From assembly GCA_032123435.1 (NCBI GenBank), contig JAQBFJ010000067.1, positions 1-23,012 of the forward strand: 23,012 nt of DNA. The letters run 5' to 3'. Under the pieces are notes generated by a model that was given only the letters and a program-made list of their open reading frames with translations, was not told the origin of the DNA and searched no databases. Positions 6,660 through 15,604 of this stretch are shown here, in pieces. The position numbers were made by a program, and so were the translations under genes. How positions within the stretch are numbered: the stretch's first letter is position 1; the number at the start of each line of letters is the position of its first letter. Source of the DNA: JAQBFJ01 sp032123435 (GTDB taxonomy: Bacteria > Verrucomicrobiota > Kiritimatiellia > UBA8416 > JAQBFJ01).

Positions 6660-7850
6660 ATGGATACTCTTGGTTTGTTCCAAAACGAGATAGACGAGAT
6701 AAGAAGTTTGGGCTTATACAAGGATGAGCGGATTATTGAATCTCCGCAATCTGCCAGGATCAGCGTGAACGGGAAAGAGGTAATTAATTTCTGCGCCAAT
6801 AATTATCTCGGTTTATCGAACAGCAAGGCTCTCAAGGACGCGGCTGAGAAGGGATTGGCTGATTTTGGAATGGGTCTCTCTTCGGTCCGGTTCATATGCG
6901 GAACGCAGACTATCCATAAGAAGCTGGAAAAAAAGATTTCCGAATTTCTTCATACTGAAGATACCATTCTTTACACGTCCTGTTTTGACGCGAATGGCGG
7001 ATTATTCGAAACTTTGCTGGGCAAGGAGGATGCAATAATCAGCGATATGCTGAATCATGCTTCAATCATTGACGGCATTCGTTTATGCAAGGCGAATCGT
7101 TACAGATTTGAACATAATGACATGAATGATCTGAACAGATGTTTAAAGGAGGCGAAGGAAGCGGAAAGCAGGAAGATAATTGTTGCAACGGATGGTGTTT
7201 TTTCAATGGATGGCGATGTGGCCAAGTTGAAAGAGATCCGGGAAATGAGCAATGATTACGGGGCGCTTATGATGGTTGACGATTCGCATGCGACGGGATT
7301 CTTTGGCAAGACGGGGCGCGGCTCCATTGAGCATTGCGGAGTGCTTGGTGATGTGGACATTATTACTTCGACGCTGGGCAAAGCGCTTGGCGGTGCTTCG
7401 GGCGGCTTCACGGCCGGGCGTGGGGTGATTGTCGAACTTCTTCGACAAAGGAGCAGGCCGTATCTTTTCAGTAATTCTCTGCCTCCTGTTCTGGTTACGT
7501 CCGCTATCGCGTGTCTGGATCTGCTTTCAGCGACGACGGAATTGCGTGATAAGCTGGCGGAGAACACTATGTATTTCAGGCAGCAGTTGGAAACGCTGGG
7601 ATTCGACATCAGGCCGGGCGTACATCCTATTGTTCCAATAATGCTTGGTGATGCAAAGCTTGCCGCCGGCATGGCGGACGATCTGCTGAAAGAAGGCATT
7701 TACGTTATTGGTTTTTCTTACCCGGTGGTGCCTAAAGGGGCCGCCCGCATACGCGTGCAGGTTTCGGCCGGGCATACGCGTGATGATCTTGACAAATGTA
7801 TTGCGGCTTTTAAAAAGGTTGGTCAAGCGCATGGGGTCTGTGCCAGGTGA
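6660..7850 (+). CDS. kbl: Glycine C-acetyltransferase (2-amino-3-ketobutyrate CoA ligase)
   Basis: PLP enzyme of the alpha-oxoamine synthase family that splits 2-amino-3-ketobutyrate with CoA into glycine and acetyl-CoA, following Tdh. I prefer ATG 6660 (396 residues, against 398 in E. coli) because GGAGG at 6647-6651 lies 8 nt upstream; ATGs at 6645 and 6654 overlap or crowd that site. Visible: INFCANNYLGLSN, the GTQTIHKKLE substrate region, the VDDSHATGFFGKTGRG motif holding the PLP-interacting Asp and His, and the STLGKALGG motif with the Schiff-base lysine K241. The N-terminus GLYKDERIIESPQ is Kbl-like rather than BioF-like. The stop overlaps the lipB start by GTGA. Confidence 0.95.
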   Translation: MDTLGLFQNEIDEIRSLGLYKDERIIESPQSARISVNGKEVINFCANNYLGLSNSKALKDAAEKGLADFGMGLSSVRFICGTQTIHKKLEKKISEFLHTEDTILYTSCFDANGGLFETLLGKEDAIISDMLNHASIIDGIRLCKANRYRFEHNDMNDLNRCLKEAKEAESRKIIVATDGVFSMDGDVAKLKEIREMSNDYGALMMVDDSHATGFFGKTGRGSIEHCGVLGDVDIITSTLGKALGGASGGFTAGRGVIVELLRQRSRPYLFSNSLPPVLVTSAIACLDLLSATTELRDKLAENTMYFRQQLETLGFDIRPGVHPIVPIMLGDAKLAAGMADDLLKEGIYVIGFSYPVVPKGAARIRVQVSAGHTRDDLDKCIAAFKKVGQAHGVCAR

Positions 7851-8551
7851 GGTCGACTTTTGAGATTCTTGATTTAGGCAAGCGGCCATATTCGCCTGTA
7901 CTGAAACTGCAGGAAGCGCTGCTTGTCCGACGAAAGAAGGGGGAAGTTCCGGACATACTTCTTCTTGTGGAGCATGAACCTGTTTACACTCTTGGCAGGA
8001 ATGCCGTGGCAGACAATATAACCGCGTCTGCCGAGGAACTTGTTCGCATGGGGATAGAAGTTGTTCGTACAAGCCGCGGCGGAGAGGTTACTTATCATGG
8101 CCCGGGTCAGCTTGTCGGGTATCCCATTATTCACCTTGGTAATACCGGCATGGGAGTAGTTGATTATGTTGATCGTTTGGAAGAGACGATCATCAGAATA
8201 TTGGCGGACTTTGGTTTGAAAGGAACAAGGGACAGTCTGAATCGCGGCGTATGGATTGGTTCCGACAAGATAGCCGCGATAGGGGTTAGAATAACGGGGC
8301 ATGTTACAATGCATGGGTTTGCCTTGAATGTTTCTACCGATCTGACGCATTACAGGGGGATAATTCCATGCGGCATCACGAATCGCGGTGTGACATCATT
8401 GCGTACGCTTGGCTGTGATGTTTCCATGAAGAAGGTAAAACGGGTAGCGGTTGAAAAGTTTTGCGAGGTCTTCAAATATAAGGATATTGAAGGACCTTTA
8501 CCCGCTACCGGTCTTGATTTGAACTGTGATGATTTACTGGAGCAATTGTAG
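7847..8551 (+). CDS. lipB: Octanoyl-[ACP]:protein N-octanoyltransferase LipB
   Basis: Transfers the octanoyl group from acyl carrier protein to the lipoyl domains of 2-oxoacid dehydrogenases and the glycine cleavage H protein. At 234 residues it has normal size. It shows the LipB signatures RGGEVTYHGPGQLVGYP (78-93), GSDKIAAIGVRI with the active-site lysine K141, HGFALNVSTDLTHY, and the catalytic cysteine C175 in IIPCGITNRGVTSL. The start is GTG inside a GTGA overlap with the kbl stop codon, which implies translational coupling. Four nucleotides separate it from lipA. Confidence 0.96.
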   Translation: MRSTFEILDLGKRPYSPVLKLQEALLVRRKKGEVPDILLLVEHEPVYTLGRNAVADNITASAEELVRMGIEVVRTSRGGEVTYHGPGQLVGYPIIHLGNTGMGVVDYVDRLEETIIRILADFGLKGTRDSLNRGVWIGSDKIAAIGVRITGHVTMHGFALNVSTDLTHYRGIIPCGITNRGVTSLRTLGCDVSMKKVKRVAVEKFCEVFKYKDIEGPLPATGLDLNCDDLLEQL

Positions 8552-8555
8552 GATT

Positions 8556-9443
8556 ATGAATACGCTTGGCAGGAAACCCGATTGGTTAAAGGTTCGGATA
8601 GCGGGTGGATCAAACTGTGCAAAGATGGAGAGAATGATAGAGGAAAAAGGGCTCAATACGGTCTGCCGTGAAGCGCTTTGTCCGAACATTGGGAAGTGCT
8701 GGGAACATGGACGGGCCACGCTGATGATATTGGGCAGAGCCTGTACGCGCGGTTGTCGATTCTGCAGTGTTGGTTCGGTTTCGCCTGTTGTTCCGGATGT
8801 GACCGAGCCGGAACGTGTGGCCGAAGCGGTCAGGGATATGGGGTTGAGCAGTGTGGTTATTACTTCCGTAACAAGGGATGACCTGGCGGATGGCGGGGCC
8901 GGGATTTGGGCTGAGACCATAAGGCGTGTGCGTGATATGGTGCCGGGCGTATTGATAGAGGCGCTTGTCCCTGATTTTTCCGGCAACCTGGAAGCCATTA
9001 AGACCGTGCTTGATGCCAGGCCGGCGATTTTTGGGCATAACATTGAAACAGTTGCTTCCTTATATAATGAAGTGCGGCCGGGCGCTGATTACGTCAGATC
9101 GCTTAATCTGCTTGCTTGCGCGCATGATGAGGGATTTATTACCAAAACGGCTATTATGCTTGGTCTCGGGGAAACGGAAAGTGAGGTACTGGATGTGATG
9201 CGTGATGCCGTGAGGGCGGGTGTGGATATTTTCTTTGTGGGCCAGTATCTTCAGCCGACAAAGGCGCATGTGCCGGTCTCGCGTTATGTGGAGCCTGTTG
9301 AATTTGAATTTTACAGGAAAGAAGGGCTTAAAGCGGGTCTCAATGTGGTAGTATCAGGCCCATTGGTTCGCAGTTCTTATTATTCCGATGAGCAGGATAG
9401 TTTTGCAAGGGAACGATTGCATGCTCATGAAAGGGCGGTATGA
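8556..9443 (+). CDS. lipA: Lipoyl synthase (radical SAM)
   Basis: Inserts two sulfurs into octanoyl groups placed by LipB. From ATG 8556 (TAGGA just upstream) it has 295 residues; an alternative ATG at 8526 lies inside lipB. The auxiliary cluster cysteines are C37, C42 and C48 (C-x4-C-x5-C). The radical-SAM cysteines are C63, C67 and C70 (CTRGCRFC). The C-terminal RSSY (272-275) supplies the serine ligand of the auxiliary cluster. GHNIETV and KTAIMLGLGE are also typical. All catalytic residues are in place. The stop codon overlaps the next ATG (ATGA). Confidence 0.97.
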   Translation: MNTLGRKPDWLKVRIAGGSNCAKMERMIEEKGLNTVCREALCPNIGKCWEHGRATLMILGRACTRGCRFCSVGSVSPVVPDVTEPERVAEAVRDMGLSSVVITSVTRDDLADGGAGIWAETIRRVRDMVPGVLIEALVPDFSGNLEAIKTVLDARPAIFGHNIETVASLYNEVRPGADYVRSLNLLACAHDEGFITKTAIMLGLGETESEVLDVMRDAVRAGVDIFFVGQYLQPTKAHVPVSRYVEPVEFEFYRKEGLKAGLNVVVSGPLVRSSYYSDEQDSFARERLHAHERAV

Positions 9444-10402
9444 AACACTTTGATCTGACTTCTTTTAATAAGATTGCCGAGAGCATGCGTCGGCCTTTTC
9501 ATGAGGATTATTTTGCCATGTATTCCAGCGTTTACGATGGAATTGTCAAGGATCCTGTTCTCATGATGGTGCCGCTGGATGATCACATGGTTCATCGTGG
9601 TGACGGGATATTCGAAACGTGCAAATGCATTGAAGGCAGTATATACAACATGAAAGCGCATTTGGACCGGTTGAGTCATGCGGCCACGGAATTGATGCAC
9701 AAGCCGCCATGTTCAATGGACGATATTCAGCGAATAACGATTGAAACCGTCAAAGCGGGCGGGCAGAGAAATTGCACGATAAGAATCTTCATATCGCGTG
9801 GTTCCGGCAGTTTTGGTGTCAATCCGAATGATTGTCCAGCATCTCATCTTTATGTTGTTGTAACGCGCCTGAAGAGTTATGCCAATACGGGTAAAATAAA
9901 ACTCAAGACAAGTACGATTCCGGTAAAGACAGAGGCATTCGCGGCATTAAAGCACTGCAACTACCTTAATAACGCGTTGATGGCGAAGGAAGCAAAGGAT
10001 GCCGGGGCTGATTTCGCGGCGGCATTTGATGCTGAAGGTCATCTTGCTGAGGGTGCGACTGAGAACATAGGCATTGTTACCGGGGAAAAGGAGCTTCTTT
10101 TCCCCAGGTTGAACGGAATTCTTTGCGGCACCACGATGATGCGCGTGATGGAGTTGGCGAACCAGCTTGTTGAAAAGGGTGAGTTGACAGGTGTGGGATT
10201 CGAAAATATTGACAGAGACACGATGCTGAAGGCTGAAGAGATATTGATTGTCGGCACTACGCCTGATGTAATCGGGGTGAGCGAATTTGATGATCAGTTT
10301 GTCGGCAGTGGGGAGGGTCGTATTTGTGCCAGGCTTACCGGGCTTATACAAGATGATATGCGTTGTAATGCCGACATGCTGACGCCGGTAGTATTTGATT
10401 AA
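9440..10402 (+). CDS. Class IV PLP-dependent aminotransferase (BCAT / aminodeoxychorismate lyase family)
   Basis: The 320-residue protein has the fold-type IV layout. The N-terminal strand carries VPLDDHMVHRGDGIFETCKC (44-63), the middle holds LKHCNYLNNALMAKEAKDAGAD with the likely PLP lysine K171, and the PLP-contacting motif EGATENI has E204. Near the end, AEEILIVGTTPDVIGV matches the GT-T/S loop that binds the cofactor phosphate. The family includes branched-chain aminotransferase, D-amino-acid transaminase and 4-amino-4-deoxychorismate lyase; residues visible here do not decide between them. Its ATGA overlap with lipA shows it belongs to the kbl-lipB-lipA operon. About 30 residues before the core are longer than in typical D-amino-acid transaminases. 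Confidence 0.88.
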   Translation: MKHFDLTSFNKIAESMRRPFHEDYFAMYSSVYDGIVKDPVLMMVPLDDHMVHRGDGIFETCKCIEGSIYNMKAHLDRLSHAATELMHKPPCSMDDIQRITIETVKAGGQRNCTIRIFISRGSGSFGVNPNDCPASHLYVVVTRLKSYANTGKIKLKTSTIPVKTEAFAALKHCNYLNNALMAKEAKDAGADFAAAFDAEGHLAEGATENIGIVTGEKELLFPRLNGILCGTTMMRVMELANQLVEKGELTGVGFENIDRDTMLKAEEILIVGTTPDVIGVSEFDDQFVGSGEGRICARLTGLIQDDMRCNADMLTPVVFD

Positions 10403-10508
10403 AAATGCGGTGGATAGACTGTTTTAAACATGCTTTTCTGAATGGCTTTTTCTTTTCATTATGTTAACCTGCGTAACTTGATCAATATTTCGAGATGGAA
10501 GAAGGAAT

Positions 10509-10967
10509 ATGACATCACACATGGATTTCAAAATAGCGCTTCAATCGAGTTGTGTTGCGCTTGACCTCAAGAGTGACACTAAAGAAGGCATTATCGAGGA
10601 AATGGTTGATCTTCTTGCGAGTGGCGGGAAGATCCGGGACAAGTCGAGCGTGCTGAAAGCCATACTTGAACGTGAAAGCAAGATGTCTACGGGCATGCAG
10701 TGCGGAATAGCGATTCCACACGGTAAAACGGATGCTGTGGACGGTCTTATTACGGCGATTGCATTGAAGAAGGAAGGCATGGACTTTTCCTCCATGGATG
10801 GTGAGCCCAGCAGGATATTTGTGATGACAGTATCTGCGGTGGACAGAACAGGGCCGCATATAGAATTTCTGGCAGCGATCAGCCGATTGCTTAACAGTAA
10901 GGATGTTAGAGACAGGCTTATTCAGGCCGGGAGCAGGGAAGATGTTATCCGGATACTTACAGAATAG
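10509..10967 (+). CDS. PTS EIIA domain protein (fructose/PtsN type)
   Basis: A 152-residue single-domain EIIA of the fructose-mannitol/nitrogen class. The phosphorylatable histidine is H71 in GMQCGIAIPHGKT, followed by the SSMDGEPSRIFVMTVSA strand and the HIEFLAAISRLL helix that typify PtsN/FruA EIIA. There is no EIIB, EIIC or HPr domain attached and none nearby, so a regulatory role like PtsN is more likely than sugar transport. A good ribosome site (AAGAAGGA) precedes ATG 10509. The 24-nt gap to thiE suggests cotranscription. The 106-nt gap upstream separates it from the aminotransferase gene; no convincing terminator or promoter was seen there. Confidence 0.88.
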   Translation: MTSHMDFKIALQSSCVALDLKSDTKEGIIEEMVDLLASGGKIRDKSSVLKAILERESKMSTGMQCGIAIPHGKTDAVDGLITAIALKKEGMDFSSMDGEPSRIFVMTVSAVDRTGPHIEFLAAISRLLNSKDVRDRLIQAGSREDVIRILTE

Positions 10968-10991
10968 AGTATATGAAGAATATGGAGACAG

Positions 10992-11678
10992 ATGAATTTC
11001 CGGTTCAGGACGCATGATGAACGGATTGAACATTTTGTCAAGGCTGGTCTTTATCTTGTCACATCCCAAAACATGTCGGCTGGACGTAGTACGCCTGACA
11101 TTATATGTGCGGCCCTTGCTGGCGGCGTGAAAGTTATTCAACTGCGTGAAAAGCACCTTTCTATTGCCGAGCTATTGGAACTTGGCCGTGAGGCGCGTCA
11201 GCTTACCCGTGAAGCAGGTGCTCTGCTTATCATTAATGACAGGCTTGACGTTGCGGTTGAGATTGGCGCTGACGGTGTACATCTGGGTCATGATGATATT
11301 CCCGTGGCCGAAGCGCGCGAAATAGCGCCGGACATGATCATAGGAGCGTCGTCTCACGCTGTTGCGGAAGCATTGGCCGCGCAGGAGAAAGGCGCATCAT
11401 ATGTGAATATAGGGCCGTTATTCCCTACAGCTACGAAGGAATGGAGCAAAAAGTTTCTTGGGCTGGAACCTGTAAGGGAATTATCTCGACGCATATCGAT
11501 ACCATTCACCGTCATGGGTGGTATAAAGAAGGAAAACATACCTGATTTAATAAATGCGGGAGCTCGCATCATTGCGGTTGTGACTGCTGTTACGGCGGCG
11601 GATGATCCGGCAATGGCGACTAGAGAATTATTGTGTCTTATTGCTTCTGAAATTGACCGCGTTTCTCCAGGATGTTAG
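10992..11678 (+). CDS. thiE: Thiamine-phosphate synthase
   Basis: Joins HMP pyrophosphate and HET phosphate to give thiamine phosphate. The 228-residue TIM-barrel protein shows the ThiE signatures in order: VIQLREK (48-54), LLIINDRLDVA (78-88), GADGVHLGHDD (92-102), GASSH (118-122), YVNIGPLFPTATK (137-149, the pyrophosphate loop), VMGGIKKENI (174-183) and the last phosphate-binding strand GARIIAVVTAV (190-200). The N-terminal 18 residues are an extension relative to compact ThiE proteins. GGAG lies 4 nt before the ATG. No TPP riboswitch is recognisable upstream of it or of the EIIA gene. Confidence 0.94.
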   Translation: MNFRFRTHDERIEHFVKAGLYLVTSQNMSAGRSTPDIICAALAGGVKVIQLREKHLSIAELLELGREARQLTREAGALLIINDRLDVAVEIGADGVHLGHDDIPVAEAREIAPDMIIGASSHAVAEALAAQEKGASYVNIGPLFPTATKEWSKKFLGLEPVRELSRRISIPFTVMGGIKKENIPDLINAGARIIAVVTAVTAADDPAMATRELLCLIASEIDRVSPGC

Positions 11679-11737
11679 CTTCAGCACTGTGTCAAAGTTC
11701 TGGCGGTGTCAATCTGGCTTGAGTTAGGAGAAGGTAC

Positions 11738-14700
11738 ATGGGGCTTATTATTTTGAGAGGGAAGCCTGCATTTTCCGATTTTCGGATTGCGGCATTGAAA
11801 GCGGGTCTTGAAAAGGCGGAACCACATTTTGCCATAGCCGGGATAGACGCATCCCATGTGTATTTTATTGAAACATGCGGGGAACTTTCCCGTGATGTTC
11901 TTGAAAAGACATACGCTCTCTTAGGGGCTGGTGGTGAATTCAATGGCGGCGACGGCTTTTTCGTTACTCCGCGCAAAGGGACAATATCGCCATGGTCTTC
12001 CAAGGCGACGGATATTTTCCGGAATTGCGGGCTTGGCAATATTCTTCGCGTGGAGCGCGGAATATATTATCAGATAACTTCCGCGGATGGCCGGATGCTC
12101 AAGGCCGCTGAACTGCAATCAATGTTGCCGCTTCTGCATGACAGAATGACGGAGGGTGTTTACGCGGACATTTCTGATATTTTCAAGCACATTGAGCCGG
12201 TTCCGTATGTTACCGTTGATGTTTTATCTGAGGGTGAGCTGGCTTTGGTGGAAGCCAACAAAAAAATGGGCCTGGCGCTGAGTCTGGAAGAGATCAGATA
12301 TCTTTGCGATGCTTATAAAGCGATCGACAGGAACCCTACTGATGTTGAGCTTGTGATGTTTGGGCAGGTGAATTCTGAGCATTGTCGGCATAAGATATTC
12401 AATGCCGAATGGGTTCTGGATGGAAAGAAATGCGAGAAATCACTTTTCGGGATGATCAGGAATACTTACGAGAAACATCCTGACGGTACGTTAGTGGCGT
12501 ACAAGGATAATTCCGGTGTTATTGAGGGTTTTCGTGACGAATGGTTTGAAGTTAATCGTAATGACGGCGCAGGTAATGTTTACCGATTTGATTGTGCTGA
12601 TATTGACATAGTCATTAAAGTTGAGACACACAACCATCCTACCGCGATTTCACCTTATCCGGGCGCCGCGACAGGAATAGGCGGAGAAATCAGGGATGAA
12701 GGAGCCACCGGGATAGGCGGCCGGAGCAAGGCGGGCACATCCGCGTTCATGGTCTCTAATCTGAGGATACCGGATTTTGAGATGCCGTGGGAGAAGATGT
12801 ACTGTGAATTTCCAGTGCGGCTTGCGACGCCTCTGCAGATCATGATAGAGGGGCCTGTTGGTGGCGCTGGATTTGGCAATGAGTTTGGGCGTCCTCAGCT
12901 ATTCGGGTTATTCAAGACGTATGAAGAGATGCACAACGGACGTTACAGAGGTTATCATAAACCGATAATGGTTGCCGGCGGGATGGGTAATATAAAGCGT
13001 GTGCATTCGCTGAAGAAAGATATTCCGATCGGTGCGGCAATTATTCAGCTTGGCGGGCCCGCGATGAAGATCGGGTTGGGCGGCGGTGCGGCATCGTCAA
13101 TGGCAACGGGCAGTAACGCGGCGGATCTGGATTTTGATTCAGTCCAACGTGGCAACGCGGAAATGGAGAGACGTTGTCAGGAAGTGATAGACGCGTGTAT
13201 TGCGCTGAATGGAGCGAATCCTATTTTGAGCATTCATGATATAGGAGCTGGTGGTCTTTCAAATGGCTGTTCTGAGCTGGTCGCAGATACTGGAGCGGTG
13301 TTCAAGTTGAGATCGATACATAATGAAGACACGTCCATGAGTCCGATGGAAATCTGGTGTTGCGAGGCACAGGAGCGTTACGTGCTTGCAATCAATCAGG
13401 ATGATGTTGATAATTTTCTAAAATTTTGCGAGAGAGAGCGGTGTCCGGCGGCGGTAATAGGCCAGGCCACGGGTGATGGACATCTGTCGCTTTATGATGA
13501 ACATTTTGACAATTATCCAATAGATATTGACATAGGGATTATTCTGGGCAAGCCGCCGAAAATGTTGAGGAACGCCGATCGGATCAGTAAAACGCACGCG
13601 CCGCTTGATATGTCCGGGGTAACGGTAGAAGAAGCCGTGTGTCGTGTGCTTCGTCTGCCTGCGGTGGCGAACAAGACATTTCTTATAACTATAGCGGATC
13701 GCAGTATTACCGGAATGGTCGCAAGGGATCAGATGACGGGTCCATACCAGACTCCGGTTTCAGATGTTGCCGTGACGGTGACGTCTCAAAAGTCTTATAA
13801 TGGTGAAGCGATGTCGATGGGAGAGCGCACGAATATTGCTGTTCTATCCGGACCAGCGTCGGGCAGAATGGCAATTGGTGAGGCGTTGACCAACATAGCC
13901 GCGGCGTATATCGGTAAGATAGGCAATGTTAAATTGTCTGCCAATTGGATGTGCGCGTGTGGGGAGGATGGGGAGGATGCCGGTCTGTATGATACTGTGA
14001 GAGCGGTGGGCGAGGAGCTTTGTCCGGCATTGGGAATATGCGTTCCGGTTGGCAAGGATTCGTTATCAATGCGCACAATATGGCAGACACCCGATGGTGT
14101 TCAGCGCAAGATGACAGCGCCGTTGAGTTTAGTAGTCAGTTCGTTTGCTCCTGTCCAGGATGTCAGAAAGACGGTAACTCCTGATCTGAAGAAGGGCGAT
14201 TCCGTTCTCATTCTGGTGGATCTTGGTAAAGGCAGGAACAGGCTTGGCTGTTCGGCTCTCGCGCAGGTGTACAATCAGGTGGGTGATGATCATCCGGATT
14301 TTGATGACCCTGAGATGTTCAGGAACTTTTTTCACGCCATACAGGATATGCTGGAGAAAAGTCTTTTAATGGCGTATCATGACCGGTCGGATGGCGGTTT
14401 ATTTGTTACGTTGGCTGAGATGGCGTTTGGCGGGCGCACAGGAATAAGAGTTAATATTGATGATTTGAACAGTGATTCGCTGGCAGTACTGTTTTCCGAG
14501 GAGCTTGGGGCGGTTCTGCAGATTGCTGTGGCGGATCTGGCCGCCGTTTCGGCAATCCTTGATAAATACGGTTTAACTGCTTTAACGCATAATATAGGCA
14601 AGCCTGTATCGGGCGGCATGTTCACGATTGAAGGGATATTTTCAGAAAAAGTATCCAGCTTGAATCGGATTTGGTCTGAATTGACTTACCGTATGCAAAT

Positions 14701-15604
14701 GATGAGGGATAATCCCAAATGCGCTCAGGATGAATATGATGCGTTGTTGGATGAAAACGATCCGGGCATGAACTTTAAGCTCACATTTGATCCGGCGGCA
14801 AAGCATTTCAATATTACTTCTCTTCGTCCTCCGATGGCGATATTGCGTGAGCAGGGCATTAACGGACAGGTAGAAATGGCGGCGGCATTTGATCGCGCTG
14901 GATTTGAATGTACGGATGTGCATATGACAGATCTTCTGGCCGGTCGTGTACATATATCTGATTTTACCGGGTTTGTCGCGTGCGGCGGGTTCTCGTATGG
15001 CGATGTTCTTGGTGCGGGCTCGGGCTGGGCAAAATCCATTTTATACAATAATCGGCTCAAGGAAATGTTTGCTGAGTTTTTTGCAAAGAAAGATTCGTTT
15101 GCGCTAGGTGTCTGTAACGGGTGCCAGATGCTTTCACAGCTTAAGGAGATCATTCCCGGTGCGGAAGCATGGCCGGTATTTGTGAAAAACAAGTCTGAGC
15201 AATTTGAGGCCCGTTATGTTACGCTTGAGATTATTGAATCGCCGTCAATATTTTTTAAAGGTATGGCTGGTACCCGTGCTGGAATTCCGGTGGCGCATGG
15301 TGAAGGTTATGCGGATTTTGGAGCAACTGGTTCCATTGATGTTATGCGCGGGAGTGGCTTGATTTCGTCGCGCTATGTTGACAATTACGGCAAGCCGACT
15401 GAACGTTATCCTTTTAATCCAAACGGTTCGCCTGACGGCATAACAGGTTTAACCACTGTTGATGGGCGTGTTACTATCATGATGCCTCATCCAGAACGTA
15501 CGTTTCGTTCACTGCAGATGTCGTATCGTCCTGCCGGCATGTTTGAGAGCGATGAAGGTCCATGGCTGAGGATGTTTCAGAATGCCAGGGAATTTGCGGG
15601 CTAA
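11738..15604 (+). CDS. purL: Phosphoribosylformylglycinamidine synthase (single-chain PurL)
   Basis: Purine biosynthesis step 4: FGAR + ATP + glutamine to FGAM. The 1288-residue product is the long single-chain form (E. coli 1295), not the split PurL/PurQ/PurS type. The N-terminal domain is followed by FGQVNSEHCRHKIFN, then ETHNHPTAISPYPGAATGIGGEIRDEGATG of the ATP-binding half, and a second AIRS-like half with RDQMTGPYQTPVSD and HDRSDGGLFVTLAEM. The C-terminal glutamine amidotransferase domain (from about 1065) contains GGFSYGDVLGAG and the triad C1126 (GVCNGC), H1251 and E1253 (PHPERTFR), at the same mutual spacing as in E. coli. AGGAG precedes the ATG. It follows thiE by 59 nt. Confidence 0.97.
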   Translation: MGLIILRGKPAFSDFRIAALKAGLEKAEPHFAIAGIDASHVYFIETCGELSRDVLEKTYALLGAGGEFNGGDGFFVTPRKGTISPWSSKATDIFRNCGLGNILRVERGIYYQITSADGRMLKAAELQSMLPLLHDRMTEGVYADISDIFKHIEPVPYVTVDVLSEGELALVEANKKMGLALSLEEIRYLCDAYKAIDRNPTDVELVMFGQVNSEHCRHKIFNAEWVLDGKKCEKSLFGMIRNTYEKHPDGTLVAYKDNSGVIEGFRDEWFEVNRNDGAGNVYRFDCADIDIVIKVETHNHPTAISPYPGAATGIGGEIRDEGATGIGGRSKAGTSAFMVSNLRIPDFEMPWEKMYCEFPVRLATPLQIMIEGPVGGAGFGNEFGRPQLFGLFKTYEEMHNGRYRGYHKPIMVAGGMGNIKRVHSLKKDIPIGAAIIQLGGPAMKIGLGGGAASSMATGSNAADLDFDSVQRGNAEMERRCQEVIDACIALNGANPILSIHDIGAGGLSNGCSELVADTGAVFKLRSIHNEDTSMSPMEIWCCEAQERYVLAINQDDVDNFLKFCERERCPAAVIGQATGDGHLSLYDEHFDNYPIDIDIGIILGKPPKMLRNADRISKTHAPLDMSGVTVEEAVCRVLRLPAVANKTFLITIADRSITGMVARDQMTGPYQTPVSDVAVTVTSQKSYNGEAMSMGERTNIAVLSGPASGRMAIGEALTNIAAAYIGKIGNVKLSANWMCACGEDGEDAGLYDTVRAVGEELCPALGICVPVGKDSLSMRTIWQTPDGVQRKMTAPLSLVVSSFAPVQDVRKTVTPDLKKGDSVLILVDLGKGRNRLGCSALAQVYNQVGDDHPDFDDPEMFRNFFHAIQDMLEKSLLMAYHDRSDGGLFVTLAEMAFGGRTGIRVNIDDLNSDSLAVLFSEELGAVLQIAVADLAAVSAILDKYGLTALTHNIGKPVSGGMFTIEGIFSEKVSSLNRIWSELTYRMQMMRDNPKCAQDEYDALLDENDPGMNFKLTFDPAAKHFNITSLRPPMAILREQGINGQVEMAAAFDRAGFECTDVHMTDLLAGRVHISDFTGFVACGGFSYGDVLGAGSGWAKSILYNNRLKEMFAEFFAKKDSFALGVCNGCQMLSQLKEIIPGAEAWPVFVKNKSEQFEARYVTLEIIESPSIFFKGMAGTRAGIPVAHGEGYADFGATGSIDVMRGSGLISSRYVDNYGKPTERYPFNPNGSPDGITGLTTVDGRVTIMMPHPERTFRSLQMSYRPAGMFESDEGPWLRMFQNAREFAG

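Noticed and set aside
6497..6727. 76-codon plus-strand frame before kbl
   Set aside because: It crosses the inverted-repeat element and overlaps the kbl start in another frame, with no motif or ribosome site.
10403..10508. Possible riboswitch or promoter before the EIIA-thiE genes
   Set aside because: No TPP-riboswitch core and no paired -35/-10 boxes of acceptable quality could be found by eye.
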